Source of the DNA: Catenuloplanes atrovinosus
GTDB taxonomy: Bacteria; Actinomycetota; Actinomycetes; Mycobacteriales; Micromonosporaceae
NCBI RefSeq assembly: GCF_031458235.1
Contig: NZ_JAVDYB010000001.1
Coordinates: forward strand, 1,054,001 to 1,118,000
Direction: 5' to 3'
DNA length: 64,000 nucleotides
The notes below the pieces were generated by a model. It was not told where the DNA came from and ran no database searches. It saw nothing but the letters and a program-made list of their open reading frames with translations. Shown in pieces: positions 35,151 through 44,440 of the stretch. The position numbers and the translations under genes were made by a program. The stretch's first letter is position 1. Each line of letters opens with the position of its first letter.

Positions 35151-35476
35151 GGTGCGCTCCTGGTAATCGGGCCTGCGCGATCCGTGAGGCACACGCTATG
35201 AACGTTTGATTTCGCCGGGATGAGCGGAGATATATATCTTCCGGGCCTGCCGGGGCGGTGTTCACGCTGCGTACAGGCCCGCGACGGCGAGCTACAGTTC
35301 TGTCGCATTACCGGCCAATCGGTGCAGGAGGTGTGCGGGTCTGCCACACAGGTCAGACGGAGATCTTGCGTACAATCCGCGTCTGCGGACGGGACCCCTC
35401 ACCTTCGCGGTTTCGCCGCCGACCGTATGGGTCGACCGGACGTCGAGCACGAGCACAGGATCGGGAGGACACGCTG
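35151..35476. promoter_or_regulatory. Divergent intergenic region, NCS1 operon / diguanylate cyclase
   Basis: A stretch of 326 bases with lower GC than its surroundings around 35195-35245, including GAGATATATATCTTCC, whose GATATATATC is a perfect dyad. It must contain promoters for the leftward permease operon and the rightward GGDEF gene. I see no further gene; a frame open from 35258 is excluded because the ribosome site GGGAGG precedes only the GTG at 35477. Confidence 0.5.
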
Positions 35477-37027
35477 GTGCGTAATGACCGCCTGCCGGTG
35501 CCCGTGTCGCCCTATGGTCCGTGGCCGGAGCTGGCGCTGCGCGTCCACGACCTGACCATCCGCGGCCACCACACCGAGGGCCTGCACACCGCGGACGAGT
35601 CCGAGGCGATCCTGCTGCTGCTCGGCGACCAGCGCACCTGGCGGGTGGCCCGGCTCGGCCGGATGTACGCGCTGGCCGCGCTCGGCCGGCACGACGAGGC
35701 GCTGACCATCGGCGAGGCGCTGATCGCGGACACCTACTACGGCGGGCCGCGCGCCACCGATGCCAAGATCATGGCGGACACCGCGCGGGCGTACATCAGC
35801 ATCGCGCGCATCGACGAGGGGCTGCACTACATCGCGCGCGCCATGTCCGTGCTGGACACGGCGCCGACCGGCGGGCCCCGCTACTTCTCCGCGATGGCGT
35901 CGCTGTGCGAGGCCGCCAAGTACGCGGAGCTGTTCGAGCTGGCCGACGAGATCATGCGGCGCGCGCTCGGCGCCCCGGAGGCGCCCGAGCTGTGGCGCAC
36001 CTCCGCCGAGCTGCAGCACGCGGAGCTGCTGCTGGAGTGGGGCGTCCGGCTGGAGCAGGTGGACCGGATCGAGGACGCCGCGCTGGAGACCGGCAAGGCC
36101 GTCGTGCTGCTGCGGAAGACCACCGACCGGGACATCGACTCGCCGCTGGCGTTCGCGCTGCTCGCGCTGGGTGCGGCGAAGCAGGGCGACCACGCGGAGG
36201 CGATGGGGCACGTCGACCGGCTGCTGCTGAGCATGCGCGCGGCCGGCCAGAGCCACGAGGCCCGGCTGCTGCACCTGGCGCACGGCATCGTGCTGCGCGA
36301 CCGGGGGGATCTGCGCGGCGCCCGCCGCGAGTTCCAGGCCGGCCTGGAGCTGGCCGTGCTGGCGTCGCAGCGGCTGCTCTACCGGTACGAGCTGGCTCGC
36401 CTGGCGCTGCGCGAGTCGCCGGGTGAGGCCACCGCGTCCGTCTTCGCCGCGCTGCGCCTGCACGTCGAGGCGCTGTGGCGGCTGCGGCTGGACCGCCGCA
36501 CCATGCTCCGCCAGGCGCACCGCCGGGTGGAGCTGGAGGCGGCGCGGTCCCGCGCGGACGCGGCGGCCAGCTCGGACGCGCTCACCGGGCTCGGCAACCG
36601 GCGCATGTTCGACCGGCGGATGGAGCACCTCAGCGACGTCGGCTCGCTGCTGCTGATCGACGTGGACGAGTTCAAGGGCATCAACGACCGGTACTCGCAC
36701 GGCGTCGGCGACCGCGTGCTCGGCGAGATCGCGGCCGTGCTGCGCGCGCACTGCCGCCACGACGAGGTCGCGATCCGGTTCGGCGGCGACGAGTTCGCCA
36801 TGTTCCTGTCCGTGGGCGAGCGCGAGGCCCGGGTGGTGGCGGAGCGCATCCGCCAGGTCATCCTCACCCGGGACTGGCACCAGATCGCGCCCGGCCTGCG
36901 GGTCACGCTGAGCATGGGCCTGGCCCAGTGCGTGGCCGGCGACTCCGGCCGCGACCTGTACGACCGCGCGGACGCCCGGCTCTACCTGGCCAAGCGCGGC
37001 GGCCGCAACCAGCTCGCGGCCGCCTGA
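35477..37027 (+). CDS. Diguanylate cyclase with N-terminal TPR-like helical domain
   Basis: Makes c-di-GMP from two GTP. The C-terminal GGDEF domain (about residues 360-516) has DALTGLGNRRMFDRRM, the metal site LLIDVDEFKGINDRYSHGVGDRVL, and an intact GGDEF at 436-440. The inhibitory I-site position reads RHDE, so RxxD is altered to RxxE and product inhibition may be weak. Residues about 40-350 are helical repeats (AALGRHDEALTIGEALIADT, ALGAAKQGDHAEAMGHVDRLL) resembling TPRs, likely a partner- or signal-sensing part. No membrane helix. The GTG at 35477 has GGGAGG upstream. It may feed the c-di-GMP pool read by BldD, also encoded here. Confidence 0.9.
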   Translation: MRNDRLPVPVSPYGPWPELALRVHDLTIRGHHTEGLHTADESEAILLLLGDQRTWRVARLGRMYALAALGRHDEALTIGEALIADTYYGGPRATDAKIMADTARAYISIARIDEGLHYIARAMSVLDTAPTGGPRYFSAMASLCEAAKYAELFELADEIMRRALGAPEAPELWRTSAELQHAELLLEWGVRLEQVDRIEDAALETGKAVVLLRKTTDRDIDSPLAFALLALGAAKQGDHAEAMGHVDRLLLSMRAAGQSHEARLLHLAHGIVLRDRGDLRGARREFQAGLELAVLASQRLLYRYELARLALRESPGEATASVFAALRLHVEALWRLRLDRRTMLRQAHRRVELEAARSRADAAASSDALTGLGNRRMFDRRMEHLSDVGSLLLIDVDEFKGINDRYSHGVGDRVLGEIAAVLRAHCRHDEVAIRFGGDEFAMFLSVGEREARVVAERIRQVILTRDWHQIAPGLRVTLSMGLAQCVAGDSGRDLYDRADARLYLAKRGGRNQLAAA

Positions 37028-37036
37028 CGCCCGCCC

Positions 37037-39016
37037 TCAGCCCACGTGGATGCCGGGGCGCCGGGCCGCGTCCCGCTCGGTCTGGCGGATGATCTCGCGG
37101 ACCACCGGCGCGGTGTCGCCGCGGCCGAGGAGCAGGTAGCGCAGCAGGTGGACGACCGGGCTGCCCTCGGCCCACTCGAAGTAGCAGTGCGGGCGTACCC
37201 CGGTGGCGTCGCGCAGCGCGAGCAGCACGGCCGCGATCGCGTTCGGCGCCGCCGGTGACTGGGTGCGCAGGACGCGGTACGGGCCGACCTGCACGCCGGT
37301 GACCCGCAGCACGCCGCTGAACGCGGACGGATCGGCCACGTCGACCTCCAGGAACAGCACGTCGGCGCGGCCCGGGACCGGGTTGATGCCGCGCTGCTCG
37401 CCCTCCTTCTCCGCGTACTCCTGCTCGGCGCCGGTGTGCCGCCGGTTCGCGATCAGGTTCAGCGCGCCGTCGTGCGCGATCGAGTCCGCGATGAACGCCC
37501 GGGCCGCGTCGTCGAACTCGATCCGGTCCGCGCGCAGCTCCGTCGTGCGCGTCACCCGGGAGATCAGCGAGACCACGATGATCCCGGCGATGAACAGTGC
37601 GGAGATGGCGATGCCGTCCGGCTTGGCGATGATGTTCTCCGCCATCGCGTACAGCAGCACCAGCGTCAGCACGGCGAACCCGATGCTCGCCCAGCGCCTG
37701 CGGTGCCGGATGGCGAACACGGTGACCGCGACCGCGCCGGACACCATCATCGCCAGGATGCCGGTCGCGTACGCGCCGGCCTGCGCGTTGACGTCCGCCC
37801 CGAACGCGATCGTGAGCACCACGCTGATCAGCGTGTAGACCAGCACCACCGGCCGGACCGCGCGGGACCACTCCGGCGCCATGCCGTAGCTGGGCAGGTA
37901 GCGCGGCACGATGTTGATCAGGCCGGCCATCGCGGACGCGCCGGCGAACCACAAGATCAAGATCGTGCTGATGTCGTACGCCGTGCCGAACGCCTCCCCG
38001 AGCCGCTCGTGGGCCAGGTAGGCCAGCGCCCGCCCGTTCGCCGGGCCGCCCTCCTCGAAGGCCTCGTGCGGGATCAGCACGCTGGTCACGAAGCTGGTCG
38101 CGATCAGGTAGAAACTCATGATCACCGCGGCGGCGGTGAGCAGCCGGCGCGTGTTGCGCACCCGGCTCTCCAGGCGCTGCGCCGCGTCCTCGCCCTTCGC
38201 CGCGACCAGCGGCATCATGCTCACGCCGGTCTCGAATCCGGACAGCCCCAGCACCAGCAGCGGGAACGCCACCACCGCGGTGGTCACCACGCCGAAGAAC
38301 CCGTCCTGGCCGGTGGTCAGCGCGGTGGTCCAGCCCGCCAGCGCGCCCGGCGTGCTGAACACGTCGGTCAGCCCGACGCCGACCACGACCAGGTTCAGCC
38401 CGAGGAACACCGCGACCAGCGGGATGGCCACGCCGACCGCCTCGCTGAAGCCGAGCAGGAAGACGCCGCCGAGGATGAGCAGCATCACCACCGTGATCAG
38501 CACGGCCTGGCCGTGGAAGACACCCGGCAGGTACGGGTTCTCCAGCAGGTGCACGGACGCGTCCGCGGCGGAGAGCGTGATCGTCACGATCCACGAGGTG
38601 GCCACGAAGCCCAGCAGGATCAGCACGAACAGCTTGCCCCACCAGAACGGCAGCAGGTTCTCCAGCATCGCCACCGAGCCCTGGCCGTGCGGGCTCTCCC
38701 GGGCCACCCGCCGGTACATCGGCAGCATGCCGAGCAGCGTCAGCGCCACGATCAGCAGCGTGGCCAGCGGCGACAGCACGCCCGCGGCCAGCGCCGCGAT
38801 GCCCGGCAGGTAGGCCAGCGTGGAGAAGTAGTCCACGCCGGTCAGGCACATCACCTTCCACCAGGCCTGCGGGCGGGCGTGCGACTCGTCGGTCTCCGGG
38901 CCGGGCGGCTGCACCCGGTCCTTCAGCAGCCAGCGGCCCAGCGGCGTGCCCGGCGGCCGTTCCCGGGCCGGGCTGTCCACGTACGCCGGAATCGTCAGCT
39001 CCGGGCTGCCGCCCAT
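37037..39016 (-). CDS. APC-superfamily permease with C-terminal cytoplasmic domain
   Basis: A 659-residue inner-membrane transporter. The first 500 residues hold about 12 helices beginning [25 protein letters not shown] and including [17 protein letters not shown]. The last 150 residues are soluble ([30 protein letters not shown], then [18 protein letters not shown]), a form often seen in actinobacterial APC/KUP-like proteins. Substrate may be an amino acid or potassium; I cannot decide. The ATG has GAGGGAGA upstream. It is convergent with the diguanylate cyclase, separated by nine bases. Confidence 0.8.
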   Translation of the reverse strand: MGGSPELTIPAYVDSPARERPPGTPLGRWLLKDRVQPPGPETDESHARPQAWWKVMCLTGVDYFSTLAYLPGIAALAAGVLSPLATLLIVALTLLGMLPMYRRVARESPHGQGSVAMLENLLPFWWGKLFVLILLGFVATSWIVTITLSAADASVHLLENPYLPGVFHGQAVLITVVMLLILGGVFLLGFSEAVGVAIPLVAVFLGLNLVVVGVGLTDVFSTPGALAGWTTALTTGQDGFFGVVTTAVVAFPLLVLGLSGFETGVSMMPLVAAKGEDAAQRLESRVRNTRRLLTAAAVIMSFYLIATSFVTSVLIPHEAFEEGGPANGRALAYLAHERLGEAFGTAYDISTILILWFAGASAMAGLINIVPRYLPSYGMAPEWSRAVRPVVLVYTLISVVLTIAFGADVNAQAGAYATGILAMMVSGAVAVTVFAIRHRRRWASIGFAVLTLVLLYAMAENIIAKPDGIAISALFIAGIIVVSLISRVTRTTELRADRIEFDDAARAFIADSIAHDGALNLIANRRHTGAEQEYAEKEGEQRGINPVPGRADVLFLEVDVADPSAFSGVLRVTGVQVGPYRVLRTQSPAAPNAIAAVLLALRDATGVRPHCYFEWAEGSPVVHLLRYLLLGRGDTAPVVREIIRQTERDAARRPGIHVG

Positions 39017-39108
39017 GTCGTCTCCCTCGATCGTGATCCGTCGGGCACGGTACCCCTCCGCCGCCCGCCGTCAACGTCGCGTCGATACCTTCGTGATCCG
39101 CTCGCGCC

Positions 39109-39906
39109 ATGCGAGCTTCCTACGACGCGACCGCCGGCGAGGACCTGAGCGTGTTCGACGTGGTGCGGCGGGACATCGGCGTGGACGGTCACCGGGGTGC
39201 CGCGCTGGCCGGCACCGTGTTCGGCCGGCCGGACCACACCGGCACCGGACCGGGGGTGTTCGTGCTGCACGACGGCGGCAACCGGTTCACCGGGCTGTCG
39301 CTGATCCTGCCGTTGCTGGCCGCGCACGACGTGGTGGTGGTCACGGTCGACCGCCGGCTGCCGCCGGAGCATCCGGACCCGTACCCGGTGGAGGACGCGT
39401 ACGCGGCGCTGACCTGGACCGCGCGCAACGGGGGCGACCTCGGCATCGATCCGGGCCGGCTGGTCCTGGCCGGGATCGGTGCCGGCGGGGGACCGGCCGC
39501 CGGGACCGCGCTGCTGGCCCGCGACCGCGGCGGGCCGGCGCTGCTCGGGCAGTTGCTCATCGACCCGATGCTGGACGACCGGGACCGGGCCGGCGGGCAC
39601 CACCGGCACGCGTGGTCCGCGCTGCTCGGCGCGCGGGCGGGCACGTCGGACGTGTCGCCCTACGCCGCGCCGGCCCGCGCCTGGGATCTGTCCGGGCTGC
39701 CGCCCGCGTTCGTGGACGTGGACGCCGACGACGTGGTCCACGACGAGGCCACCGGGTACGCGAGCCGGATCCGGGCCGAGGGCGGCGCGGCCGAGTCGCA
39801 CGTCCGGCCGGGCGGCACACCGGCGGCGGACCGCGCCGCGGCCGAGGCCCGGTCCGCCTGGCTGGGACGGCTAGTCGCCGCCACCACCCCCGTCGCCGCC
39901 GCCTGA
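39109..39906 (+). CDS. Alpha/beta-hydrolase (HSL family) lacking catalytic Ser and His
   Basis: A 265-residue protein that aligns by eye with hormone-sensitive-lipase-like esterases: FVLHDGGN in place of the HGGG oxyanion loop, VVTVDRRLPPEHPDPYPVEDAYAAL, then the nucleophile elbow. There the expected GDSAGG reads GIGAGG, so the catalytic Ser is Gly124. Near the end, where family members have GAPHGF, this protein has GGTPAAD, so the His is also missing. The frame and length are intact, so it is a pseudoenzyme rather than an obvious pseudogene; a binding role is possible. Its last 36 bases overlap the convergent membrane-protein gene. Confidence 0.75.
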   Translation: MRASYDATAGEDLSVFDVVRRDIGVDGHRGAALAGTVFGRPDHTGTGPGVFVLHDGGNRFTGLSLILPLLAAHDVVVVTVDRRLPPEHPDPYPVEDAYAALTWTARNGGDLGIDPGRLVLAGIGAGGGPAAGTALLARDRGGPALLGQLLIDPMLDDRDRAGGHHRHAWSALLGARAGTSDVSPYAAPARAWDLSGLPPAFVDVDADDVVHDEATGYASRIRAEGGAAESHVRPGGTPAADRAAAEARSAWLGRLVAATTPVAAA

Positions 39907-40335
39907 GTCGCCCCAGCCGCCGTCGTCGCCGCCGCCGTCACCGCCGCGCGACCAGCGGCCTCCCCGGGAGAAGATCAGGAAGAGCCCGGCCACGACGAAC
40001 AGCAGCGGCAGGCAGTAGAGCGCCAGCGTGACCGTGCCGGGGATGACGATCGCGGCGTCGCCGTCGACGCGCGCGTCCACCGCTGAGCCGGTCTCCAGGT
40101 TCACGCCGCGGATCTCGCCGGTGACCGCGGCGCCGTCCCGCGTCCAGGAGGCGGCGCAGAGCCGCTCGGTCTGGTTGACGCCGGACTCGCACGGGCCCTC
40201 GACCAGCACGGTGGTCTCCGGGTACGTGTACGACACCAGGTACGGCCAGCCGAGCTGGCCGAAGGCGAACACACCGACCACGATGAAGATCGCGCCGATG
40301 AGGAGCCGGCGGACGGCCGACAGGAGCGTGCCCAT
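39871..40335 (-). CDS. Small two-helix membrane protein with Gly/Asp-rich tail
   Basis: A 154-residue protein with a first membrane helix (LLIGAIFIVVGVFAFGQLGW), an external loop of about 75 residues with two Cys (GPCESGV and RLCAASW) that could form a disulphide, and a second helix (TVTLALYCLPLLFVVAGLFLIF). It ends in a cytoplasmic tail of GGDGGGDDGGWGDSGGGDGG type. No known family recognised. The glycine tail lies where it overlaps the end of the convergent pseudo-hydrolase. Confidence 0.65.
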   Translation of the reverse strand: MGTLLSAVRRLLIGAIFIVVGVFAFGQLGWPYLVSYTYPETTVLVEGPCESGVNQTERLCAASWTRDGAAVTGEIRGVNLETGSAVDARVDGDAAIVIPGTVTLALYCLPLLFVVAGLFLIFSRGGRWSRGGDGGGDDGGWGDSGGGDGGGGGD

Positions 40336-40517
40336 GGCGCGTCACCCTATCGACCGCCGCCCATTTTATCGAGGTATATCGGCCCAGAACTCGCATTGAT
40401 GCGCGGTCTCCGCGTCCAGCTCACCGATCGCGTCCGGGGCCGGGAGAAGCGGCACGTCCGGGTGCCGCCGCCACGACGATCGCGGCGGCGGCCCAGGCAC
40501 TGCGCACAGGGGAATTC

Positions 40518-41243
40518 TTACCCGGTCCGGAGCGCGTGGAAGCGGTTCCCCTCCGGGTCCTCGAGCAGCCAGCCGTCCTCGTCCACGTCCGGCCCGGAGA
40601 TCAGCCGGGCGCCGTGCGCGATCAGGTCCTTCGGCGTCTCGTCGCGCAACGTCACGTGCCAGTGCAGGCGGTTGCGGACCGGCCGCGGGTCGGTCACCGG
40701 GTCGAAGACCATGTAGTCCCACGGAAACTCGGGCGCGCCGGTCACCGAGACCGCCTCACCCTCGTGCTCCAGCCGGCCGCCCAGCACCTCGCTCCACCAC
40801 CGCGCCAGGTCGCGCGGCTGCTCACACTTCACGACCAGCTCGAAGATGCCGGCGGGCCGCTCGTCGGCCGCCGGGTACGCACAGAACTCGTTGCCCTCCG
40901 GGTCGGCCAGCACGTACCACGGCTCCGCGCCGGGATCGCGGACCACCCGCGCGCCGGCGTCGACCAGCGCGTGCGGCTCCTTCTCCGGCAGCCGCAGGTC
41001 GACGTGCACGCGGGCGCCGTCCGGCGGGAGACTCCGCATCTGCCGCAGCCGCAGGATCTCGGCGTCCGGACGCCGGGGTATCTTGTCGATCCGGGCCCGC
41101 CCCGGCCCCTCCGGCCGCAGCGTGCCACCGCCGAGCGCGGCCCGCCAGAACGTCGCCTGGGCGTCCGTATCGAGAACGTCGAGTGACAGCCCGTCGAATT
41201 GCACCATCGGGCGCGTCGCCTTGATCAGATCTTCGGAAAGCAT
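40518..41243 (-). CDS. Tandem VOC-domain protein
   Basis: 241 residues with two VOC modules. The first runs from VQFDGLSLDVLDTDAQATFWRAALGG to YVLADPEGNEFCAYP; the second from IFELVVKCEQPRDLARWWSEVLGG to WLLEDPEGNRFHALRTG. Each half ends in the same DPEGNxFxA motif, showing an internal duplication. Metal ligands are not clearly conserved. The ATG at 41243 or 41207 could be the start; neither has a good ribosome site. The 180 bases downstream show no gene I can support. Confidence 0.8.
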   Translation of the reverse strand: MLSEDLIKATRPMVQFDGLSLDVLDTDAQATFWRAALGGGTLRPEGPGRARIDKIPRRPDAEILRLRQMRSLPPDGARVHVDLRLPEKEPHALVDAGARVVRDPGAEPWYVLADPEGNEFCAYPAADERPAGIFELVVKCEQPRDLARWWSEVLGGRLEHEGEAVSVTGAPEFPWDYMVFDPVTDPRPVRNRLHWHVTLRDETPKDLIAHGARLISGPDVDEDGWLLEDPEGNRFHALRTG

Positions 41244-41308
41244 GACCAGGAGTACCGCGTCGAACGGCGCGGTAAACGGGGTTAACTGATTTCACCGGAA
41301 TGGGTGCC

Positions 41309-41560
41309 CTATAGCAACGGCTCGGTCGGCTCCAAACGGTCGCGATACCAGGATTCGATCATCGGCCAGAGGTCGGCGTCATTGTTATCAAGCGCTTGAG
41401 CAGCTCTTTTGCCTAGCTTGGCGGGCAGATACTCCCACAGGTGATTGCCGTCCGCGGCCTGCACAGAGCCCTTCGCCAGCAGCGGCTCGTAACGCGCGGT
41501 GCCGGCCGGGCCGGAGACCGTGTAAACGCCGTGCTCGTGCCGTCGGATCAGATCCGCCAC
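41309..41560 (-). CDS. Hypothetical 83-residue protein
   Basis: Starts at GTG 41560 with a strong AAAGGAG nine bases upstream. The sequence (MADLIRRHEHGVYTVSGPAG..., then LLAKGSVQAADGNHLWEYLPAKLG, then WYRDRLEPTEPLL) looks like a small folded soluble protein with several aromatic residues and no signal or membrane segment. I do not recognise the family. Its GC content is lower than that of its neighbours, which with the isolated position hints at acquired DNA. Confidence 0.6.
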   Translation of the reverse strand: MADLIRRHEHGVYTVSGPAGTARYEPLLAKGSVQAADGNHLWEYLPAKLGKRAAQALDNNDADLWPMIESWYRDRLEPTEPLL

Positions 41561-41674
41561 CGTCTTTCTCCTTTCTCCTCCCGATTCGTACCCGTTCTTT
41601 TCGGGATGTCACCATGCCTGCGGGGGATTGCGCTCCCGGGTTTCATCTTTCCCGCTCCGGGTAGCCACGACGTC

Positions 41675-41911
41675 ATGACGACGGACCCGCAGTACGTAGC
41701 CGCCGGCCTGGCGGCCGCCCGCGCCGCCGCGGACCGCGCGGAGAACGACGACGCCACCCACGCCGGCGAGGTCGTCGGCGCCGACGACGCCCGCGCCGAC
41801 GCCATCCGCGCCGGCGCCGACGACACCCTCCCGGCCCCCACCCGCGACACCGACCCCACCCCCGTCGGCCGCGCCGACGCCGAGGCCGACCGCGACCGCG
41901 CGGCGGGCTGA
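41675..41911 (+). CDS. Short acidic Ala/Asp-rich protein
   Basis: A 78-residue product (MTTDPQYVAAGLAAARAAADRAEND...), very rich in Ala and Asp, without hydrophobic core or known motif and probably disordered or a single helix. A terminator-like hairpin follows 16 bases after the stop, which favours a real transcription unit. No clear ribosome site is seen before the ATG, so the call is tentative. Confidence 0.4.
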   Translation: MTTDPQYVAAGLAAARAAADRAENDDATHAGEVVGADDARADAIRAGADDTLPAPTRDTDPTPVGRADAEADRDRAAG

Positions 41912-41927
41912 TCCACCCCCAGTGCGT

Positions 41928-41962
41928 GGCCGTGGTCCGGGTGGGGCGCCCGGACCACGGCC
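41928..41962. terminator. 14-bp hairpin terminator, possibly bidirectional
   Basis: GGCCGTGGTCCGGG (41928-41941) pairs perfectly with 41949-41962 across a 7-base loop. It lies between the small acidic gene and the acyltransferase gene that comes from the other strand, so it can serve both. ATTCCC follows on the plus strand. Confidence 0.75.
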
Positions 41963-42085
41963 ATTCCCATGCCGCCGGACGCGGCTGGCGCTGATCGCCG
42001 ACGTTCGCCCCGTGTCGCGGAGGATGCGGAACTCGGCCAGGCCGGGAGCGGGCACCGGGAGCGGGCACCCGGGAATCGCCGGCCG

Positions 42086-43198
42086 TCAGGTCGGTTCCCG
42101 GCGCCGGCGGAACGGCGTCTCGCACCCGGCCGCGAACACCCGGGCCGTGATCAGGGCGGCCGGGACGGCCAGGGCCACGGTGAGCCAGAAGGCGGCCGGG
42201 CGGGAATCGGTGTGCGGCCGGGCGAGCAGCGTGCTGATCGCCGCCACGATCGGCATGTGCACGAGGTAGAGGCTGTAGGAGAAATCGCCGAGGGCCCGCA
42301 GCGGCCCGCTGTGCAGCAGCTGGATGGTGCGGGCCGGGCGCCCGGTGGCCAGCCCGGCGAGCAGGAACGCGATCGCCGGGCCGATGGCGAGGTCCAGCCA
42401 GTAGTAGTGTGCGCCGGTCCAGGCCGGGCCGCGGACGGCGGCCAGCGTCAAGACCGGTGCGGCGGCCAGCACGGCCAGCCCGAGCCAGGGCAGGCGCCGG
42501 ATTCGCGGGCCTGCCGGGATCACCCCGGCGGCCAGCATGCCGAGCGTGAACAGCGGGGCGAGTTCCACCGTGTAGCCGGTCGCCCGCGGCCCGGAGGCCA
42601 GGCCGAGCAGGCCGGCGAGGACGACCGGCACGATGACCAGGCCGAGGGTGGCGGTCGCGCCGAGGTGCCGGCGGGCCGCCAGCAGCAGCGGGAAGGACAG
42701 GTACAGGCCGGCCTCCACGGCGATCGACCAGAACGCGCCGTTCGGCGTGGGCACGGCGATGACGTCCTGAAGCAGGAGAGTGTGGACGATCATCGCGCGG
42801 AGCGTCGGTGGCGCACTCTGCGGCAGCGACGGCAGGGCGGCCGCGACGACGGCGCTCCCGGCCAGCGCCGCCCAGTAGGCGGGCAAAATCCGCAGCGCCC
42901 GCCGCCGCACGAAGCGCGCCGCGCCGCCGAGCCGCCAGCCGTGCCGCGCCGGTGCGACGGCCAGCGAGAAGCCGGACAGCGTGATGAACACGACCACCGC
43001 GAACCGGCCGTGCACCAGCCAGTCGAGCCCGCCCGGGCCGGTGTTGGCCGGGTAGCCCGGGAAGGACAGCAGCCAGCAGTGGTGCAGCACGACGTACAGC
43101 GCGGCCAGGCCACGGATCCCGTCCAGCCCGGGGATGCGGTTGTCGTCGACGGTCACGGGGTCCGTTCCTGGGTTCGGGCGCACGGCGGCGGCAGGCAT
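42086..43198 (-). CDS. Acyltransferase family 3 (OafA/YrhL-like) membrane protein
   Basis: A 370-residue integral membrane acyltransferase that transfers acetyl or similar groups to exported sugars or glycolipids. Seen: the opening IPGLDGIRGLAALYVVLHHCWL with the conserved Arg and His, FVRRRALRILPAYW, NGAFWSIAVEAGLYLSFPLLLA, and the late LGDFSYSLYLVHMPI with its His. About ten membrane helices. The acceptor cannot be predicted; the neighbouring sigma-factor operon might control surface glycan changes. Confidence 0.88.
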   Translation of the reverse strand: MPAAAVRPNPGTDPVTVDDNRIPGLDGIRGLAALYVVLHHCWLLSFPGYPANTGPGGLDWLVHGRFAVVVFITLSGFSLAVAPARHGWRLGGAARFVRRRALRILPAYWAALAGSAVVAAALPSLPQSAPPTLRAMIVHTLLLQDVIAVPTPNGAFWSIAVEAGLYLSFPLLLAARRHLGATATLGLVIVPVVLAGLLGLASGPRATGYTVELAPLFTLGMLAAGVIPAGPRIRRLPWLGLAVLAAAPVLTLAAVRGPAWTGAHYYWLDLAIGPAIAFLLAGLATGRPARTIQLLHSGPLRALGDFSYSLYLVHMPIVAAISTLLARPHTDSRPAAFWLTVALAVPAALITARVFAAGCETPFRRRREPT

Positions 43199-43234
43199 GA
43201 CCGGCGGTCATGCCTGGGCGGGACGGGATGCGGG

Positions 43235-44440
43235 TCAGGGCAGGCGGTGCCGCCGCCAGGTGCGGCCGTCCTCGGAGAGGTACGGTCCGGTCTCCGAGGC
43301 CACCAGGTAGCGGCCGGCGGCCACCGGTTCCGGCTGCACCGCGTCGGCGGGGAAACCGGGCAGGTCCACCGGCGTGTACGGCTCGGCGCCGCGACCGCCG
43401 AGCGGACCGGCCCACGTCCGGACGACGTGCAGGCCGTCCGCGGTGACGAAGCTGTCGGCGAGCACCGCGCCGGCGATCGTCGCGCCCGCCTGCCAGGTCG
43501 TGCCACCGTCGACCGTGTAGTACGTGTCGGACCGGTCGCCCGCCCGATACGTCTGGACGTACGCGGTTCCATCCGGGCCGGCCGCCACCTGCGGCACGTG
43601 CATCGCCAGGTCGGTCACGGCCACGTCGGCGCCGGCGAAGACGTGCGTGCGCCAGGTCCGGCCGGCGTCGGCGCTGGTCGCCACCGCGGGTTTGTTCGTG
43701 ACCGGTTCCAGGCCGGGCACCCACAGGCGCCCGTCGGCCGGCGCGGTGACGTCGGCCGTCCACCGTGCCCGGACGTCGATGCCGGTGGGCTGGGCGGCCA
43801 GCGGTGCGAACCGGCCGGTCGCGGGGTCGAGGACGGCGACCGCGCAGTCCGGAAGCGCCAGGAGATGGTCGCAGTCGACCGGCCGGGTGCCCGCCGGGAC
43901 CGCGTCCACCGGTGTCGTGTCCACCGCGGCGCGCCGCCACGTCCGGCCGCCGTCGCCGGTGATCCACAGTCGGCGGGGCGTCTCGTTGAGCGGGATCTCG
44001 TGCCAGACCACGGTTTCCGGGGCGAGGGAGGTGAGCACGGCCCGGCGGGCGTCACCGCCGGAACCGGTCGCGGGCGGCACGGTGCGCCGCTCCCAGGACG
44101 CGCCGTCGTCCGAGGAGGCGTAGAACTCCGGCGGGCACGTCGTGCAGCGGGTGAGCAGCCCGTACAGGTCCGTTCCGCCGGCCGTCGCCGAGGTCATCCG
44201 CGGCCAGGCCGCATCCTGATCGAGGGTCGGCGCGGCGGCCGGGACGGCGGGACGCTCGTCCGCCGTGCCTCGCACCGCCACGCCGAGCCCGGCGAGGACC
44301 AGCACGGCCGCGAAGAAGGCCGAGGCCACGGTACGGCGCCGGCGCACCGCACGCGCCCGCCCGCGCACGGTGCCGAAGTCCGGCTGGCGCACCGCCGCAC
44401 CCACCTCGGCCCGGAGACCGTCGAAGTCCGATTCAGGCAT
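43235..44440 (-). CDS. Membrane-anchored protein with extracellular BNR/sialidase-type beta-propeller
   Basis: A 401-residue product with a short cytoplasmic N-terminus (MPESDFDGLRAEVGAAVRQPDFGTVRGRARAVRRRR), one membrane helix (TVASAFFAAVLVLAGLGVAV), and about 320 external residues. The outside part has repeated Asp-box motifs: SSDDGASWERR, TGDGGRTWRRA, SADAGRTWRTH, TVDGGTTWQAG and SEDGRTWRRH. These mark beta-propeller blades like those of sialidases or photosystem II factor YCF48. It overlaps the upstream ECF sigma gene by eight bases, so it is probably the anti-sigma partner, with the N-terminal segment binding sigma and the propeller sensing outside. Anti-sigma function is inference. Confidence 0.7.
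   Translation of the reverse strand: MPESDFDGLRAEVGAAVRQPDFGTVRGRARAVRRRRTVASAFFAAVLVLAGLGVAVRGTADERPAVPAAAPTLDQDAAWPRMTSATAGGTDLYGLLTRCTTCPPEFYASSDDGASWERRTVPPATGSGGDARRAVLTSLAPETVVWHEIPLNETPRRLWITGDGGRTWRRAAVDTTPVDAVPAGTRPVDCDHLLALPDCAVAVLDPATGRFAPLAAQPTGIDVRARWTADVTAPADGRLWVPGLEPVTNKPAVATSADAGRTWRTHVFAGADVAVTDLAMHVPQVAAGPDGTAYVQTYRAGDRSDTYYTVDGGTTWQAGATIAGAVLADSFVTADGLHVVRTWAGPLGGRGAEPYTPVDLPGFPADAVQPEPVAAGRYLVASETGPYLSEDGRTWRRHRLP

Noticed and set aside
40366-40460. Minus-strand frame ending PLLPAPDAIGELDAETAHQCEFWADIPR, looking like a protein C-terminus.
   Set aside because: Upstream the frame becomes the shadow of the VOC gene, with no start or ribosome site. It may be a relic but cannot be supported.
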